A DNA stretch of 64,000 nucleotides from Gemmatimonadota bacterium (GCA_003222195.1 QHVB01000027.1:62001-126000), one strand, 5' to 3'. Shown: positions 32,189-42,198, numbered from the stretch's first letter. Notes: generated by a model not told the origin, from the letters alone. Numbers and translations are program-made.

Positions 32189-35137
32189 ATGCTGCCTTCC
32201 GACCGTCGCACTTTTCTCGGCGTCCTCTCTTCGCTCACGGGATGGACGGCGCTCGCACGTCGCCCGGCGCAGCAACCCGTCATCGAAGTGCGCCCCACCG
32301 CGCTCTTTCAACAGCCCGAGGGCCGCAAGAATCTCGTGCGCATCACCGTCTCGGGACTGAGCGCGCCGGCCGCCCGCGCGCGCGTGACGGACCGGCGCGG
32401 CGCCCTGGTCGGCACCGCGGGCCTCTTGCCGGCCGCGCAGGGACCCGCATTGACCGGCGAGGTGTGGGTGCCGCTCTCGGAGCCGTCCGATTTTCAGATC
32501 GACGTCGAAGTCGGACGCGATCGCGTCGCGCGGCGGCGGCTGCGTCTCACGCCCGCGAAGCGCTGGACGCTGTACTGGCTCGCTTCGATTCACACCGACG
32601 TCGGCTACACCGACCTGCAGGAGCGCGCGCTCGAGATTCATCGGAGGAATCTGGATGCGGCGCTCGCGTGGACCACGACGCACCGCGACTTCCACTTCAC
32701 GGCCGAGTGCGCGCTGCAGGTGCTGTCGTACCTGGAGAACCGCTCACCCGAGGCGGGCGACGCGCTGGTGCAGGCGATCCGCGACGGCAAGATCGGCTGG
32801 CAGGCGCTGTTCGCGAACATGCTCACTGGAATCCTCGATCACGAGACGTTCGCGCGTCTCGTCTGGCCAGCGGGTAAGCTCGCGCGCGAGCGCGGCTTGC
32901 CCTTCGTCTCGGCGCAGATCACAGACGTCCCCGGACAGTCGCTCACCTTCCCGATGCTGCTCGCGGCGAGTGGCGTGAAGTATCTGGCGAGCGGCCCCAA
33001 CCCCGAGCGTGCCGCGCCGCTGCTGCCGGCGGGGACGGGGGGGGGAACCGAGGGCACGCCGTACCCACAGCTCTACTACTGGGAAGGTCCCGACGGGAGC
33101 CGCGTGCTGCACTGGCGCGCGCATCACTATGGGGACGGGACGCGCTTCGGCTTCGACATCGGCCCGGACGAAATGGGCCATCGTCTGTCCGACTGGCTCC
33201 TCAATCAGCCCGCATTTCTGGCGCAGAATTGGCCCTACGATACGGCGCTGCTGTACGGCGCGGACTGGCACGACAATGCCCTCATGAAGGAAGCGGTCGT
33301 GGCCAACGTGCAGGAATTCGGGCGCCGGTTCACGTGGCCGCGCATCGTGGCGGGCCGCGCTGAGGACTTCTTCCGCGACATCGAGCGCCGCTACGGGACG
33401 AAGATTCCGGTGCGCCGGGGCGACACCGGCCTGTACTGGGAAGACGGCGCCGCCTCGACTGCCGCCCAGCTCGCGGCGTTCCGATCGGCGCAGCTCGCGG
33501 CCCGTGCGTCGGAGATCGTCGCGCTGTGGGATGACCGGATCGAGCCGCGGGATGATGACGCCGTCCGACGCCGCCGTGACCGTGCGGACGCCCGAGCGGC
33601 GATGTGGCGCGACCTCCTGTTGTTCGGCGAGCACACCTGGGGCGCGGACGAAAGCGTCGCGGCCCCGACATCGCGCCAGACCGTGGCCCAATGGGAGTAC
33701 AAACGGCGCTTCATCGACGCCGGAGCGGCTGCTGGGCGCGATCTGCTGAGCGATGCCCTGGTCCGGTTGGGGGGCGCGACGCAGACGGGCCGCGGCCGCC
33801 TCGTCTTCAATGCGGGAACGTGGGAACGCACGGACGTGGCGCGCGTGGCGGGCGGCGCAGGCAAGAGGCTTTCGAGCGAGGGACGCGAGCTGGCATCGGT
33901 GGATCTCGACGACGGGGACGCGCTGGTCCTGTTCCGCGAGGTACCGCCGCTCGGCTATCTCGCCCTGAGCGAAGCCGACGGCGCACCGCGCCCCCCAACC
34001 GCGGATGGCGACGCGCTCGATGCCAAAGCCGGCGGATTCGCCGTACAGATCGATCCGGCGACCGGTGCGATCCGCTCGCTCACGGGTCCGGACGGCAAGG
34101 AGCGCGTGAAGACCTCGGCCTGGTCGGGGCTGAATCAGCTGGCCTACGCCCGTGGCGGCGAGCACAGCGCGCTATGGACCTCAGGCGACCGCGACGACCT
34201 CAAGAATCCGCCGCAGCTCGAGCTCACCCAGACCAAGTTCGCGCGGTGTCGTCGCGAACGGCTTCCCGGGATTGGCGTCCGCCTCGTGGTAGAGCGCGCG
34301 CTGGAAGGCTTTCCTTCGATCACCTCGGTCGTCACGCTCTACGACGAGCTGCCGTGGGTCGACATCGAGAACCGCCTCACGAAAACGGCGACGCTCGCAA
34401 AAGAGGCGCTCTACGTCGCCTTCCCGTTCGCATTCACGAAGCCGACCGTGGAAGTCGAGGTCCCCCTCGGCCGGATGACCGTCGATGGCGATCAGCAACC
34501 CGGTAGCTGTCGAGATTGGTATTGCCACACGCATTGGGTTTGGCTGCATGAAGGGACCGACGGCATCCTCTGGAGCGGGCCGGACTCGCCGTTGTTCACG
34601 CTCAACGATCTGTTCCGTGGCGCGTGGCGGCGCAGCATCGTCCCCGATGGGACGCTGTTCGCTTACGCGATGAACAACTATTGGCACACGAACTACGCGG
34701 CATCTCAGGGCGGATCCGTGACCTTCCGCTTCCGGATTTCGTTGCTCGCCCCCGGCGATCCGGCTGAACCGGTGCGCCGTGGGTGGGCGGCCTGCGACCC
34801 GCTGTACGTAAGTCCGTCGTACCGCAATCAAACGCCCGGTCCACTCATCGCGAAGGATCGCGCGCTCTTCTACGCGGACAAGAACGTGATGATTGCCGGC
34901 GCAAAGCCCGCGGACGATGGCGACGGCGTCATCGTGAAATTGCTCGACATCGGCGGGCAGGCGCGCGCCGTGGGCGTCTGGCCTGCCGCGTACCCCTTCA
35001 AGCTCGCGCGCCGCACCACGCTCGTCGAACAAAACGGCGATCCGATTGCGGTCGGCGGCGACGGCCGAACGCCCGTCGATCTCGCGGCGTGGGGTGTTGC
35101 GGCCGTCCGGCTCTCCACACCTCCCGAGGCCTCCTGA
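32189..35137 (+). CDS. Exported glycoside hydrolase family 38-like protein (alpha-mannosidase type)
   Basis: 982 residues. The N-terminus SDRRTFLGVLSSLTG carries a twin-arginine (RRxFL) export signal. The GH38 catalytic region begins SIHTDVGYTD, in which H135 and D137 match the zinc-binding HxDxG of family 38; the nucleophile is probably D246 in QITDVPGQS. Additional His near GADWHDN and a Lys/Arg-rich middle follow, then beta-sandwich domains (about 600-980) as in alpha-mannosidases. Family enzymes release alpha-mannose from glycans. The Tat signal implies folding with metal before export. Its stop overlaps the proposed CTG start of ppc. Confidence 0.82.
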   Translation: MLPSDRRTFLGVLSSLTGWTALARRPAQQPVIEVRPTALFQQPEGRKNLVRITVSGLSAPAARARVTDRRGALVGTAGLLPAAQGPALTGEVWVPLSEPSDFQIDVEVGRDRVARRRLRLTPAKRWTLYWLASIHTDVGYTDLQERALEIHRRNLDAALAWTTTHRDFHFTAECALQVLSYLENRSPEAGDALVQAIRDGKIGWQALFANMLTGILDHETFARLVWPAGKLARERGLPFVSAQITDVPGQSLTFPMLLAASGVKYLASGPNPERAAPLLPAGTGGGTEGTPYPQLYYWEGPDGSRVLHWRAHHYGDGTRFGFDIGPDEMGHRLSDWLLNQPAFLAQNWPYDTALLYGADWHDNALMKEAVVANVQEFGRRFTWPRIVAGRAEDFFRDIERRYGTKIPVRRGDTGLYWEDGAASTAAQLAAFRSAQLAARASEIVALWDDRIEPRDDDAVRRRRDRADARAAMWRDLLLFGEHTWGADESVAAPTSRQTVAQWEYKRRFIDAGAAAGRDLLSDALVRLGGATQTGRGRLVFNAGTWERTDVARVAGGAGKRLSSEGRELASVDLDDGDALVLFREVPPLGYLALSEADGAPRPPTADGDALDAKAGGFAVQIDPATGAIRSLTGPDGKERVKTSAWSGLNQLAYARGGEHSALWTSGDRDDLKNPPQLELTQTKFARCRRERLPGIGVRLVVERALEGFPSITSVVTLYDELPWVDIENRLTKTATLAKEALYVAFPFAFTKPTVEVEVPLGRMTVDGDQQPGSCRDWYCHTHWVWLHEGTDGILWSGPDSPLFTLNDLFRGAWRRSIVPDGTLFAYAMNNYWHTNYAASQGGSVTFRFRISLLAPGDPAEPVRRGWAACDPLYVSPSYRNQTPGPLIAKDRALFYADKNVMIAGAKPADDGDGVIVKLLDIGGQARAVGVWPAAYPFKLARRTTLVEQNGDPIAVGGDGRTPVDLAAWGVAAVRLSTPPEAS

Positions 35138-37854
35138 CCGTCACAGCATCGCGCGAAGTCGAATTTGCGCCGAAGGACGCGCCGCTGCGGGACGATGTCC
35201 GTACACTCGGTGCGATCGTCGGAGACGTCCTGCGCGAGCAGTGTGGCGACGCGTTCTTCGAGCTCGTCGAGCGGGCACGCCATGCTGCGATCGCCTCGGC
35301 GGATGACGAGCTGCATGCCCTGGTCCGGGGCTTACCGACCCGCGACGCCGAAACGCTGATCCGGGCCTTCGCCACGTACTTCGAGGTCGTCAATCTCGCC
35401 GAGCGGATTCATCGCATTCGGAGGCGGCGCGACTACCTGCGCGCGGCCGCCGCTCCGCAGGAAGGCAGTCTTCAGGCAACCGTCGCGCAGCTGGCCGGCG
35501 CCGGCGTCACGTCACAACAGACCGCCGCGCTGCTCCGACGCCTTCGCATCGAGCCGGTGTTCACGGCACACCCGACCGAAGCGACGCGGCGCACCATTCT
35601 CGAAAAGGAGCAGCTGATCGGGCGACTGCTCGTGGAGCGGCTCGACCCCTCACGCACCCCAGACGAGGAGCGCGCAGCCCTGGCGCGGATTCGCGAGGAG
35701 GTCGCGATCGGATGGCAAACGGATCCAACGCCGTCAGGTCGTCCGACGGTGATGGACGAGCTGGAAAACGTGCTCTTCTACCTCACCGACGTCGTCTACC
35801 GCATCGTCCCACCATTCTACGAGGAGCTCGAGCAGACGGTCCGGAAGACGTACGACATCGCAGTGCCTCCGCCCGCGCGCGCGGTGCTGCGGTTCGGCTC
35901 CTGGGTCGGCGGCGACATGGACGGCAACCCGAATGTCGGCGCCGACACACTGCGCGCAGCTTTCGCGCGGCAACGGGAGCTGCTGCTCGCGCGATACCGT
36001 CAAGAGACCGCCGACCTCGCGCGTCGGCTGTCGCAATCGGGGACACGCACGGGCGTCAGTGACGCCGTGCGCAAGCGCGTGGCGACGTACGGCGCCCAGT
36101 TCCCGCAGGCGCTGGCCGCCATCCCGCAGCGCTATCACGACATGCCGTATCGCGTGCTGTTCGGCCTCGTGGCGGCGCGCCTCGACGCGACGCGGCGGGA
36201 TGAGCCGAACGGCTATGCCACAGCCACCGAGCTGGAGCGTGACCTCGGCATGGTCATCGCGAGCTTGCGCATACATCGCGGCGAGCACGCGGGACTGTTC
36301 GCGGTGCAGCGGCTGCTCCGCCGCGTCGAGACATTCGGCTTTCACATGGTGACGATCGATGTGCGCCAACATGCGCAGGTCCATCGCGCGGTGCTGGCGA
36401 CGCTGCTCCCCGACGCCGATTGGAGCGCCAAGGCGCCCGCGGAGCGCGTCGTGCGCTTGCGCCGGGTGCTCGAGCAGGGAGAGCAACCCGCTGGGTCGCC
36501 CGACGAGCAGGCCGCGCGGACGCTGGAGGTATTCAAGGCCATCGCCGATTGCCGCGCCCGCTTTGGGCCCGAGGCTGTGGGCCCCTACATCATCAGCATG
36601 GCACAAGGAGCCGACGACGTCCTCGCGGTCCTCGTCCTCGCCCGTTGGGGCGGGCTCGTGTCGGGCGACCGCAAGCACGCCCCGCTGGATGTCGCGCCTC
36701 TGTTCGAAACCGTCGCCGATCTCGAGCACGCGCCCAGCGTGATGGGTGCGCTGCTCGCCGATTCCTATTACCGGGCGCATCTCGCAGAGCGGGAGATGCA
36801 CCAGGTCGTCATGATCGGATACTCCGACAGCAACAAGGACGCGGGGATCGGCGCGGCGCGCTGGGCGCTGCAGCGCGCGCAGGCGGCGCTCGTCGAGACG
36901 ATCGAGCGGGCCGGTATCGATCTGACCTTCTTTCACGGCCGCGGCGGGACGGTCAGCCGCGGCGGCGGCAGGATCACGAGCGCCATTCTCAGCGCGCCGG
37001 CGGGATCGGTGCGGGGACGTCTCCGGGTCACGGAGCAGGGCGAGGCTATTAACGCGAAGTACGGGCTGCGCGGCATCGCCATGCGCACGCTCGAGCAAAC
37101 GGTGAGCGCCGTGGCGCTCGCCACCGCCCTGCCGCGCCGCGCTGACCCTCGCGAAACCGCGTGGACACGAATCATGGACGAGATCGGGCGTGATAGCCGC
37201 GAGGCGTATCGCGCCCTTGTGTACGGGGATCCGCGGTTCGTCGAATACTTCCACCGGGCGACGCCGATCGACGTCATCCAGCGCATGGAGATCGGCAGTC
37301 GCCCAGTCTCACGCCAGAGCGACGAGCCTCAGACGGGCGAGATTGAGCGGCTGCGTGCGATTCCATGGGTGTTCGCGTGGACGCAGAGCCGCCATCTGCT
37401 GCCGGGGTGGTACGGCTTGGGCACGGCGCTGGATCGTGCGGCGGAGCGCCACGGCACGGCGGCACTGGGCGAGATGCTGCGCGACTGGCCGTTTTTGCGG
37501 GCACTCATCGACGACGTCGAAATGGTGTTGGGCACGGCGGATTTCTCCATCGCGGCGCGATACGCCAGCCTGGCTGGTGAGTTTGGCACACAGTACTTCC
37601 CGGTTATTGACGCCGAGTTCGATCGCACCGTGGCGCAGGTACTGGCGCTGAAACACGAGAAGGCGCTGCTCGATTCGGATCCGGCGCTCCAGCGCTCGAT
37701 TCTGTTACGCAACCCGTATGTAGATCCAATGAGTCTGTTACAGATCGATCTGCTGCAGCGCTGGCGCACGGCGGGGCGGCCGGACGACGACGTATTCCGG
37801 GCGCTGACGGCAAGCGTCCGTGGCATTGCGCAAGGGTTGCAGAGCACGGGCTGA
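35134..37854 (+). CDS. ppc: Phosphoenolpyruvate carboxylase
   Basis: About 906 residues. PEP carboxylase fixes bicarbonate onto PEP to give oxaloacetate. Signatures: FTAHPTEATRR (catalytic His), FGSWVGGDMDGNPNV, VMIGYSDSNKDAG, LTFFHGRGGTVSRGGG and a C-terminal QSTG (QNTG in most). No ATG, GTG or TTG lies near the N-terminus. The frame could open at a CTG at 35134 that overlaps the GH38 stop (CTGA), or at GTG 35089 further inside GH38, which would add 15 residues. The CTG fits the junction style of this genome and a normal N-terminus. No regulatory phosphorylation Ser is visible. Confidence 0.93.
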   Translation: MTVTASREVEFAPKDAPLRDDVRTLGAIVGDVLREQCGDAFFELVERARHAAIASADDELHALVRGLPTRDAETLIRAFATYFEVVNLAERIHRIRRRRDYLRAAAAPQEGSLQATVAQLAGAGVTSQQTAALLRRLRIEPVFTAHPTEATRRTILEKEQLIGRLLVERLDPSRTPDEERAALARIREEVAIGWQTDPTPSGRPTVMDELENVLFYLTDVVYRIVPPFYEELEQTVRKTYDIAVPPPARAVLRFGSWVGGDMDGNPNVGADTLRAAFARQRELLLARYRQETADLARRLSQSGTRTGVSDAVRKRVATYGAQFPQALAAIPQRYHDMPYRVLFGLVAARLDATRRDEPNGYATATELERDLGMVIASLRIHRGEHAGLFAVQRLLRRVETFGFHMVTIDVRQHAQVHRAVLATLLPDADWSAKAPAERVVRLRRVLEQGEQPAGSPDEQAARTLEVFKAIADCRARFGPEAVGPYIISMAQGADDVLAVLVLARWGGLVSGDRKHAPLDVAPLFETVADLEHAPSVMGALLADSYYRAHLAEREMHQVVMIGYSDSNKDAGIGAARWALQRAQAALVETIERAGIDLTFFHGRGGTVSRGGGRITSAILSAPAGSVRGRLRVTEQGEAINAKYGLRGIAMRTLEQTVSAVALATALPRRADPRETAWTRIMDEIGRDSREAYRALVYGDPRFVEYFHRATPIDVIQRMEIGSRPVSRQSDEPQTGEIERLRAIPWVFAWTQSRHLLPGWYGLGTALDRAAERHGTAALGEMLRDWPFLRALIDDVEMVLGTADFSIAARYASLAGEFGTQYFPVIDAEFDRTVAQVLALKHEKALLDSDPALQRSILLRNPYVDPMSLLQIDLLQRWRTAGRPDDDVFRALTASVRGIAQGLQSTG

Positions 37855-37872
37855 AAGGTTTAACGTCGTGCC

Positions 37873-39363
37873 ATGACACAACCGCTGACATTGGGTGAGC
37901 TGAAGCGGACGGAGTGGGCGGCCCCGGCACGCCGGCAACGCACCGTCAAAGATGAGATGCGGGAGAACCTGATCTGCCTGCTCGAGAACGGCTCGCCGCT
38001 GTTTCCGGGCATCGTGGGATACGAGGAGACCGTTCTGCCGCAGCTCGTGAACGCGATCCTCTCGCGCCACAACTTCATTCTGCTGGGCCTGCGCGGGCAG
38101 GCGAAAAGCCGGATCCTGCGCCAGCTCGTCACGCTGCTCGACGAAGAGATTCCCATCCTCGCCGGCAGCGAAGTCAACGACGATCCGTTCGATCCGATTT
38201 CCAAGTACGGCCGGGAGCTCATCGCCGAGCGGGGCGACAGCACGCCCATCGCGTGGCTGCCGCGCGAGGTGCGCTTCGTCGAAAAGCTGGCAACGCCGGA
38301 CGTCACGATCGCCGACATCATCGGCGACGTCGATCCCATCAAGGCGGCTCGCGGCGGGCATCTCCTGTCCGACGAGCTGACGATGCACTTCGGGCTCTTG
38401 CCCCGCGCCAATCGCGGCATTTTCGCGATCAACGAGCTGCCCGATCTCGCCGGCAAGATTCAGGTGGGACTGTTCAACATCATGCAGGAAGGCGACGTCC
38501 AGATCAAAGGCTATCCGGTACGCTTGAACCTGGACGTGGCGCTGGTCTTTACGGCGAATCCCGAAGACTACACGGCGCGCGGCAAGATCATCACGCCCCT
38601 CAAGGACCGCATCGGATCCGAGATCACGACGCACTACCCGCTGACCGTCGAGCTCGGGGCGGCGATCACGGAACAGGAGGCCTGGATCGACCGGAATGGG
38701 GGCGGGGGGCGCTCCATCCGTATTCCCGACTTCATGGCCGAGCTGATCGAGCGGATCGCGTTCGAAGCGCGAGAGGACAAACGGGTGGACCGGCGCAGCG
38801 GCGTGTCGCAGCGCCTGCCGATCAGCGTGCTCGACAACGTGCTGTCGAACGCGGAGCGTCGCACGATCATGACGAAGGAGAAGGCGGTGGTCCCCCGCCT
38901 CTCCGACGTGTACGCGGCATTGCCGGCCATCACCGGCAAGCTCGAGCTCGAGTATGAAGGCGAGCTTCAGGGCTCGGAGACGATCGCCAAGGATCTGATC
39001 CGGCGCGCCGCGGGCCGCACATTCGAGGGACGCGTGGGCGGGGCGAACGTCGACGACATCGTCCACTGGTTCGACGAGGGCGGCGCGCTCAAGGTCACGC
39101 CGGAGGAGCGCTCCGAGGCGCTGTTGAAGGGCTTTACCGTGGTCCCCGGACTGCTCGACCTGATCGATCAGGTCGGGCTTGCCGGCAAGAAGGATCCCGC
39201 CACGATCGTGTCGGCGTGCGAGCTGGTACTCGAAGGTCTGGTGGCCGAGAAGCGCATCGCGCGGAGCGAAGAACTGGGATACGTGCGCGCTCGTTCGGAG
39301 CAGAAGCCGCCATTCGGCAAGGGGCCCACGGGCCCGGGACCAGGTCCCAACCTCTTCACGTAA
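37873..39363 (+). CDS. AAA+ ATPase, MoxR/ChlI-like (partner of a VWA protein)
   Basis: 496 residues. Walker A is GLRGQAKS (GxxGxxKS form) and Walker [15 protein letters not shown]; the sensor segment [17 protein letters not shown] and arginine finger region [11 protein letters not shown] follow. MoxR and Mg-chelatase I-like ATPases act with VWA proteins as metal-insertion or protein-remodelling machines. The likely partner is the VWA protein at 42.9 kb. The C-terminal tail is Pro/Gly-rich ([15 protein letters not shown]). A TAACGT lies 6 nt before the ATG. It is followed closely by the SPFH gene. Confidence 0.9.
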   Translation: MTQPLTLGELKRTEWAAPARRQRTVKDEMRENLICLLENGSPLFPGIVGYEETVLPQLVNAILSRHNFILLGLRGQAKSRILRQLVTLLDEEIPILAGSEVNDDPFDPISKYGRELIAERGDSTPIAWLPREVRFVEKLATPDVTIADIIGDVDPIKAARGGHLLSDELTMHFGLLPRANRGIFAINELPDLAGKIQVGLFNIMQEGDVQIKGYPVRLNLDVALVFTANPEDYTARGKIITPLKDRIGSEITTHYPLTVELGAAITEQEAWIDRNGGGGRSIRIPDFMAELIERIAFEAREDKRVDRRSGVSQRLPISVLDNVLSNAERRTIMTKEKAVVPRLSDVYAALPAITGKLELEYEGELQGSETIAKDLIRRAAGRTFEGRVGGANVDDIVHWFDEGGALKVTPEERSEALLKGFTVVPGLLDLIDQVGLAGKKDPATIVSACELVLEGLVAEKRIARSEELGYVRARSEQKPPFGKGPTGPGPGPNLFT

Positions 39364-39387
39364 TCCCCTTCACATCCGGGAGTCGCC

Positions 39388-40314
39388 ATGGGCGAGCTAG
39401 TCTTTGGTCTCGTACTCCTCGCTGTCGCTTTCTTCCTCCGCCTCGGCGCCGCCACCGTGCGGGGTGAGACGACCGGTGGCCGTTCGATCGGCGGGATCCT
39501 GCGCATCCTCAGCTATGCCGCGCTCGCGGTCGGCGTACTCACGCTCCTCGGCTCCACGACGGTGGTGATCAACGCCGGCGAAGTCGGGGTGCGGCATGCG
39601 TTCGGCACGGTCGATCCGAAGCCATTGCTCCCCGGAATCCGCATCGTGACGCCGTGGTCGTCGGTCGAGCGCTACACGACGCGGGAAGAGCAGTACCCGT
39701 TCACCGGAGACCAGGTCGAGGAGATCGCGGCGCTGTCCAGCGAGCAGATGGGAATGACCGTGGACGTCGGGGTCCGCTGGCAGATCGATCCGCAGCAGGC
39801 GCCGCGCATCTATACGGAGATCGGCGACGAGAATCAGATCCACAGCGCAGTTCGGAACGCGATCCGCAAGGGCGTGCGGGACGGCATGGTCCAGTATTCG
39901 ATCAACGACATCGCCAAGCGCACCAGGATCGCGCAAACGATGGAGGCGCTCGTCGATTCCGCCCTGGTGACGCAGCCGCGCGCGGGGGGCCCGCCGTTCC
40001 GCATCGCGACCGTGACGGCGTTCTTTCTGCGCGACTTGCAGCCGCCAGCGCAGGTCGTGCAAGCCATCAACAACAAGATCGCGCAGGAGCAGCAGGTCGA
40101 AACCGAGCGTCACCGGGTCGAGGTGGCCCGGCTCCAGGCCGAACAGCAGAAGCTGCTCAACACGACGCTGACACCCGAGGCACTGACGCGGCAATACTTC
40201 GACGTGCTGCGGGAGCTGAAATCGTCCAACAATCTCGTGATCCTGGTGCCAACGCAGGGTGGCATTCCCATGCTGAACATTGGAGATCTGCGACGCAATC
40301 TTCGCCAGCCGTAA
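39388..40314 (+). CDS. SPFH/prohibitin family membrane protein
   Basis: 308 residues. N-terminal membrane segments (FGLVLLAVAFFLRLG and ILSYAALAVGVLTLLG) are followed by the SPFH domain: VVINAGEVGVRHAFGTVDPK, RIVTPWSSVERYTTREEQY. A coiled coil (QEQQVETERHRVEVARLQAEQQ) and a C-terminal helix complete it. Such proteins form large rings or microdomains in the inner membrane and guard proteases. A GGGAG Shine-Dalgarno motif lies before the ATG at 39388. The cytidylate-kinase-like gene begins at its stop. Confidence 0.9.
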   Translation: MGELVFGLVLLAVAFFLRLGAATVRGETTGGRSIGGILRILSYAALAVGVLTLLGSTTVVINAGEVGVRHAFGTVDPKPLLPGIRIVTPWSSVERYTTREEQYPFTGDQVEEIAALSSEQMGMTVDVGVRWQIDPQQAPRIYTEIGDENQIHSAVRNAIRKGVRDGMVQYSINDIAKRTRIAQTMEALVDSALVTQPRAGGPPFRIATVTAFFLRDLQPPAQVVQAINNKIAQEQQVETERHRVEVARLQAEQQKLLNTTLTPEALTRQYFDVLRELKSSNNLVILVPTQGGIPMLNIGDLRRNLRQP

Positions 40315-40949
40315 AGCCCCTCGTCACGATTACGCGCGAGTACGCATCGGGCGGGTCGGAGATCGCACGACTCGTGGTCGAGCGTCTCGCCGGCTGGACG
40401 CTGATCGACAATGAATTCATCGATCAGGTGGCGCATCTGGCGGGCCTGTCGACCGACGAAGTCGCGCGCCGGGAGGAGCGGGCGCCGGGGCTGCTCGAGC
40501 GGCTCGCGCGCACGCTCGCCGCCGCATCGCCGGAGATGTCGGTCACGACGGGCGGGTCGCCGCCATCGGTGGAGACGGAAGAAGAAACGATCGTCCAGAT
40601 GACCGAGCGCGTCATCGCGCAGGTGGCGGCCGAAGGGCGTGCCGTGCTGGTCGGCCGCGGCGCGCAAGCGGTGCTCGCGACGCGCGCGAATGCGCTGCAC
40701 GTCTACGTCATCGCACCCAAGCCGTTCCGCCGGAAAATCGCCATCGAACGGCTCGGTATTGACCCGGCGAACGTCGACAAGGTGATGCAGGAAACCGACG
40801 AGCACCGCGATCAGTACATCAAGACACATTACGGCCGGGACCGGCGGGACCTCACCCAATACGACCTCGTGTTGAACGCGGAGCGGCTGGGATTCGACGG
40901 GGCGGCGGAGGTGATTGTCGGTGAGGTAAAGCGACGCCGTTGGGTGTAG
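40311..40949 (+). CDS. Cytidylate-kinase-like family protein (start codon unresolved)
   Basis: The protein starts VTITREYASGGSEIARLVVERL, the N-terminal strand and P-loop-like segment of cytidylate-kinase-like proteins (normally M-x-I-I-T-I-S-R-E-F-G-S-G-G). Later GRAVLVGRGAQAVLA and RDRRDLTQYDLVLN match the family; the latter is its usual tail. No ATG, GTG, TTG or CTG exists in this frame for more than 25 codons upstream. The frame starts near GTA 40311, which overlaps the SPFH stop, and an ATT at 40329 is the only rare start near the expected place. The function (nucleotide phosphorylation) is by family only. Confidence 0.8.
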   Translation, partial: VKPLVTITREYASGGSEIARLVVERLAGWTLIDNEFIDQVAHLAGLSTDEVARREERAPGLLERLARTLAAASPEMSVTTGGSPPSVETEEETIVQMTERVIAQVAAEGRAVLVGRGAQAVLATRANALHVYVIAPKPFRRKIAIERLGIDPANVDKVMQETDEHRDQYIKTHYGRDRRDLTQYDLVLNAERLGFDGAAEVIVGEVKRRRWV

Positions 40950-40973
40950 GGGCGCAGCATGCTGCGCCCCTAC
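40946..40973. terminator. 28-bp perfect palindrome between convergent genes
   Basis: Two perfect 14-base arms with no spacer (left arm GTAGGGGCGCAGCA) end the cytidylate-kinase-like gene and precede the last codon of the MFS gene on the other strand. It has no T-tract on either side. It may serve as a bidirectional terminator or belong to a dispersed REP-like family. Confidence 0.6.
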
Positions 40974-40974
40974 C

Positions 40975-42198
40975 CTACGCGGCCCGGATTTCGGGAACCA
41001 TCCACCCCGCGATCGTAACGGCCAGCGCGACGATCACGCCACCAGCCGCCAGCGTGGCCGGCGCGCCAACGTGCTCGGCCACGAGCCCAAAGAGAAACGC
41101 GCCGAACGGCGCCATGCCCACGAAGACGAACGAGTAAAACCCCATGACGCGGCCGCGTAGGTGATCGGGCGCGGTCGTTTGGATCAGCGTGTTCGTGAGG
41201 GAGTTGTTGACGATCATCGCGCACCCCGTGAGGGCGAGCAGCGCCATGGAGAGTCCCAGGACGCGAGACGCCGAAAACAGGATGAGCAGGATTCCGAAGG
41301 CCGTGCCGCCCGCCAGCATCAGGCGGCCGCGCGCGCGAATGCGCGCTGAGGCGAGCGCGATCCCCAACGCGCCGATCACCGCACCGATACCGATGGACGA
41401 TGTCAGGGCCCCGTAACCCGTCGCGCCGCGATGCAGTACGTCGCGCGCGAAGACGGGCATCATTGCGATGTACGGAAAGCCGAACACACTGATCACGGCC
41501 GTCAGGATCATCAGCACGCGCAACCGCCGGTCGTCCCGCAGGTAGGCGAGCACCTCCCGGAATCCCGTCCACGCGGACGCGGCCCTGGCCGGCGGGGCGC
41601 GCGGCGGCAGTTGCATCAGCAGCAGGCCGGCGATGACCGCGATGTAACTCACGCCGTTCAGGAAATAGCACCACGCGATCCCGACGGCGCCGATCAGAAA
41701 TCCCGCGATGGCCGGACCGATGACGCGCGCGCCGTTGAACAGCGACGAGTTCAGCGCGATCGCGTTCATCAAGTCGTCCTTGCCCACCATCTCCACGACG
41801 AACGACTGGCGCATCGGGATATCGAACGCACTCGCGATGCCGAGGATCGTCGCGAGCAGCAAGACCTGCCAGACGGCGACGACCCCGGTCCACACCAGGA
41901 TCGAGACGGCGAACGCCTCGAGCATGAACGCGAGCTGCATGAAGATGATGAAGCGCCGCTTGTCCACGCGGTCGGCGATGACGCCGGCGTACAGACTGAA
42001 GAGCAGGACGCCGAGCGAGCTGAGCGCCGCGGTGAGTCCGACGTAAAACGGCGAATTGGTCAGCGTGAGGATCAGCCAGCCCTCGCCGACGTTCTGCATC
42101 CACGTGCCGACGAGGGAAATGCCCTGACCGATGAAGAAGAGGCGGAAGTTGCGGTGGGCGAGGGCCCCGAATCCGTAGCGTCGCGCCGCTTCGGTCAT
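40975..42198 (-). CDS. MFS exporter (EntS/MFS_3-like)
   Basis: 407 residues with 12 predicted transmembrane helices. FFIGQGISLVGTWMQNVGEGWLIL and LFSLYAGVIADRVDKRRFIIFMQ hold the family-typical first-loop motif (DRxDKRR). The second half repeats the pattern. Such transporters export siderophores or drugs by proton antiport; the substrate here is unknown. ATG 42198 has TAATTTG 6 nt upstream on the minus strand. Confidence 0.87.
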   Translation of the reverse strand: MTEAARRYGFGALAHRNFRLFFIGQGISLVGTWMQNVGEGWLILTLTNSPFYVGLTAALSSLGVLLFSLYAGVIADRVDKRRFIIFMQLAFMLEAFAVSILVWTGVVAVWQVLLLATILGIASAFDIPMRQSFVVEMVGKDDLMNAIALNSSLFNGARVIGPAIAGFLIGAVGIAWCYFLNGVSYIAVIAGLLLMQLPPRAPPARAASAWTGFREVLAYLRDDRRLRVLMILTAVISVFGFPYIAMMPVFARDVLHRGATGYGALTSSIGIGAVIGALGIALASARIRARGRLMLAGGTAFGILLILFSASRVLGLSMALLALTGCAMIVNNSLTNTLIQTTAPDHLRGRVMGFYSFVFVGMAPFGAFLFGLVAEHVGAPATLAAGGVIVALAVTIAGWMVPEIRAA

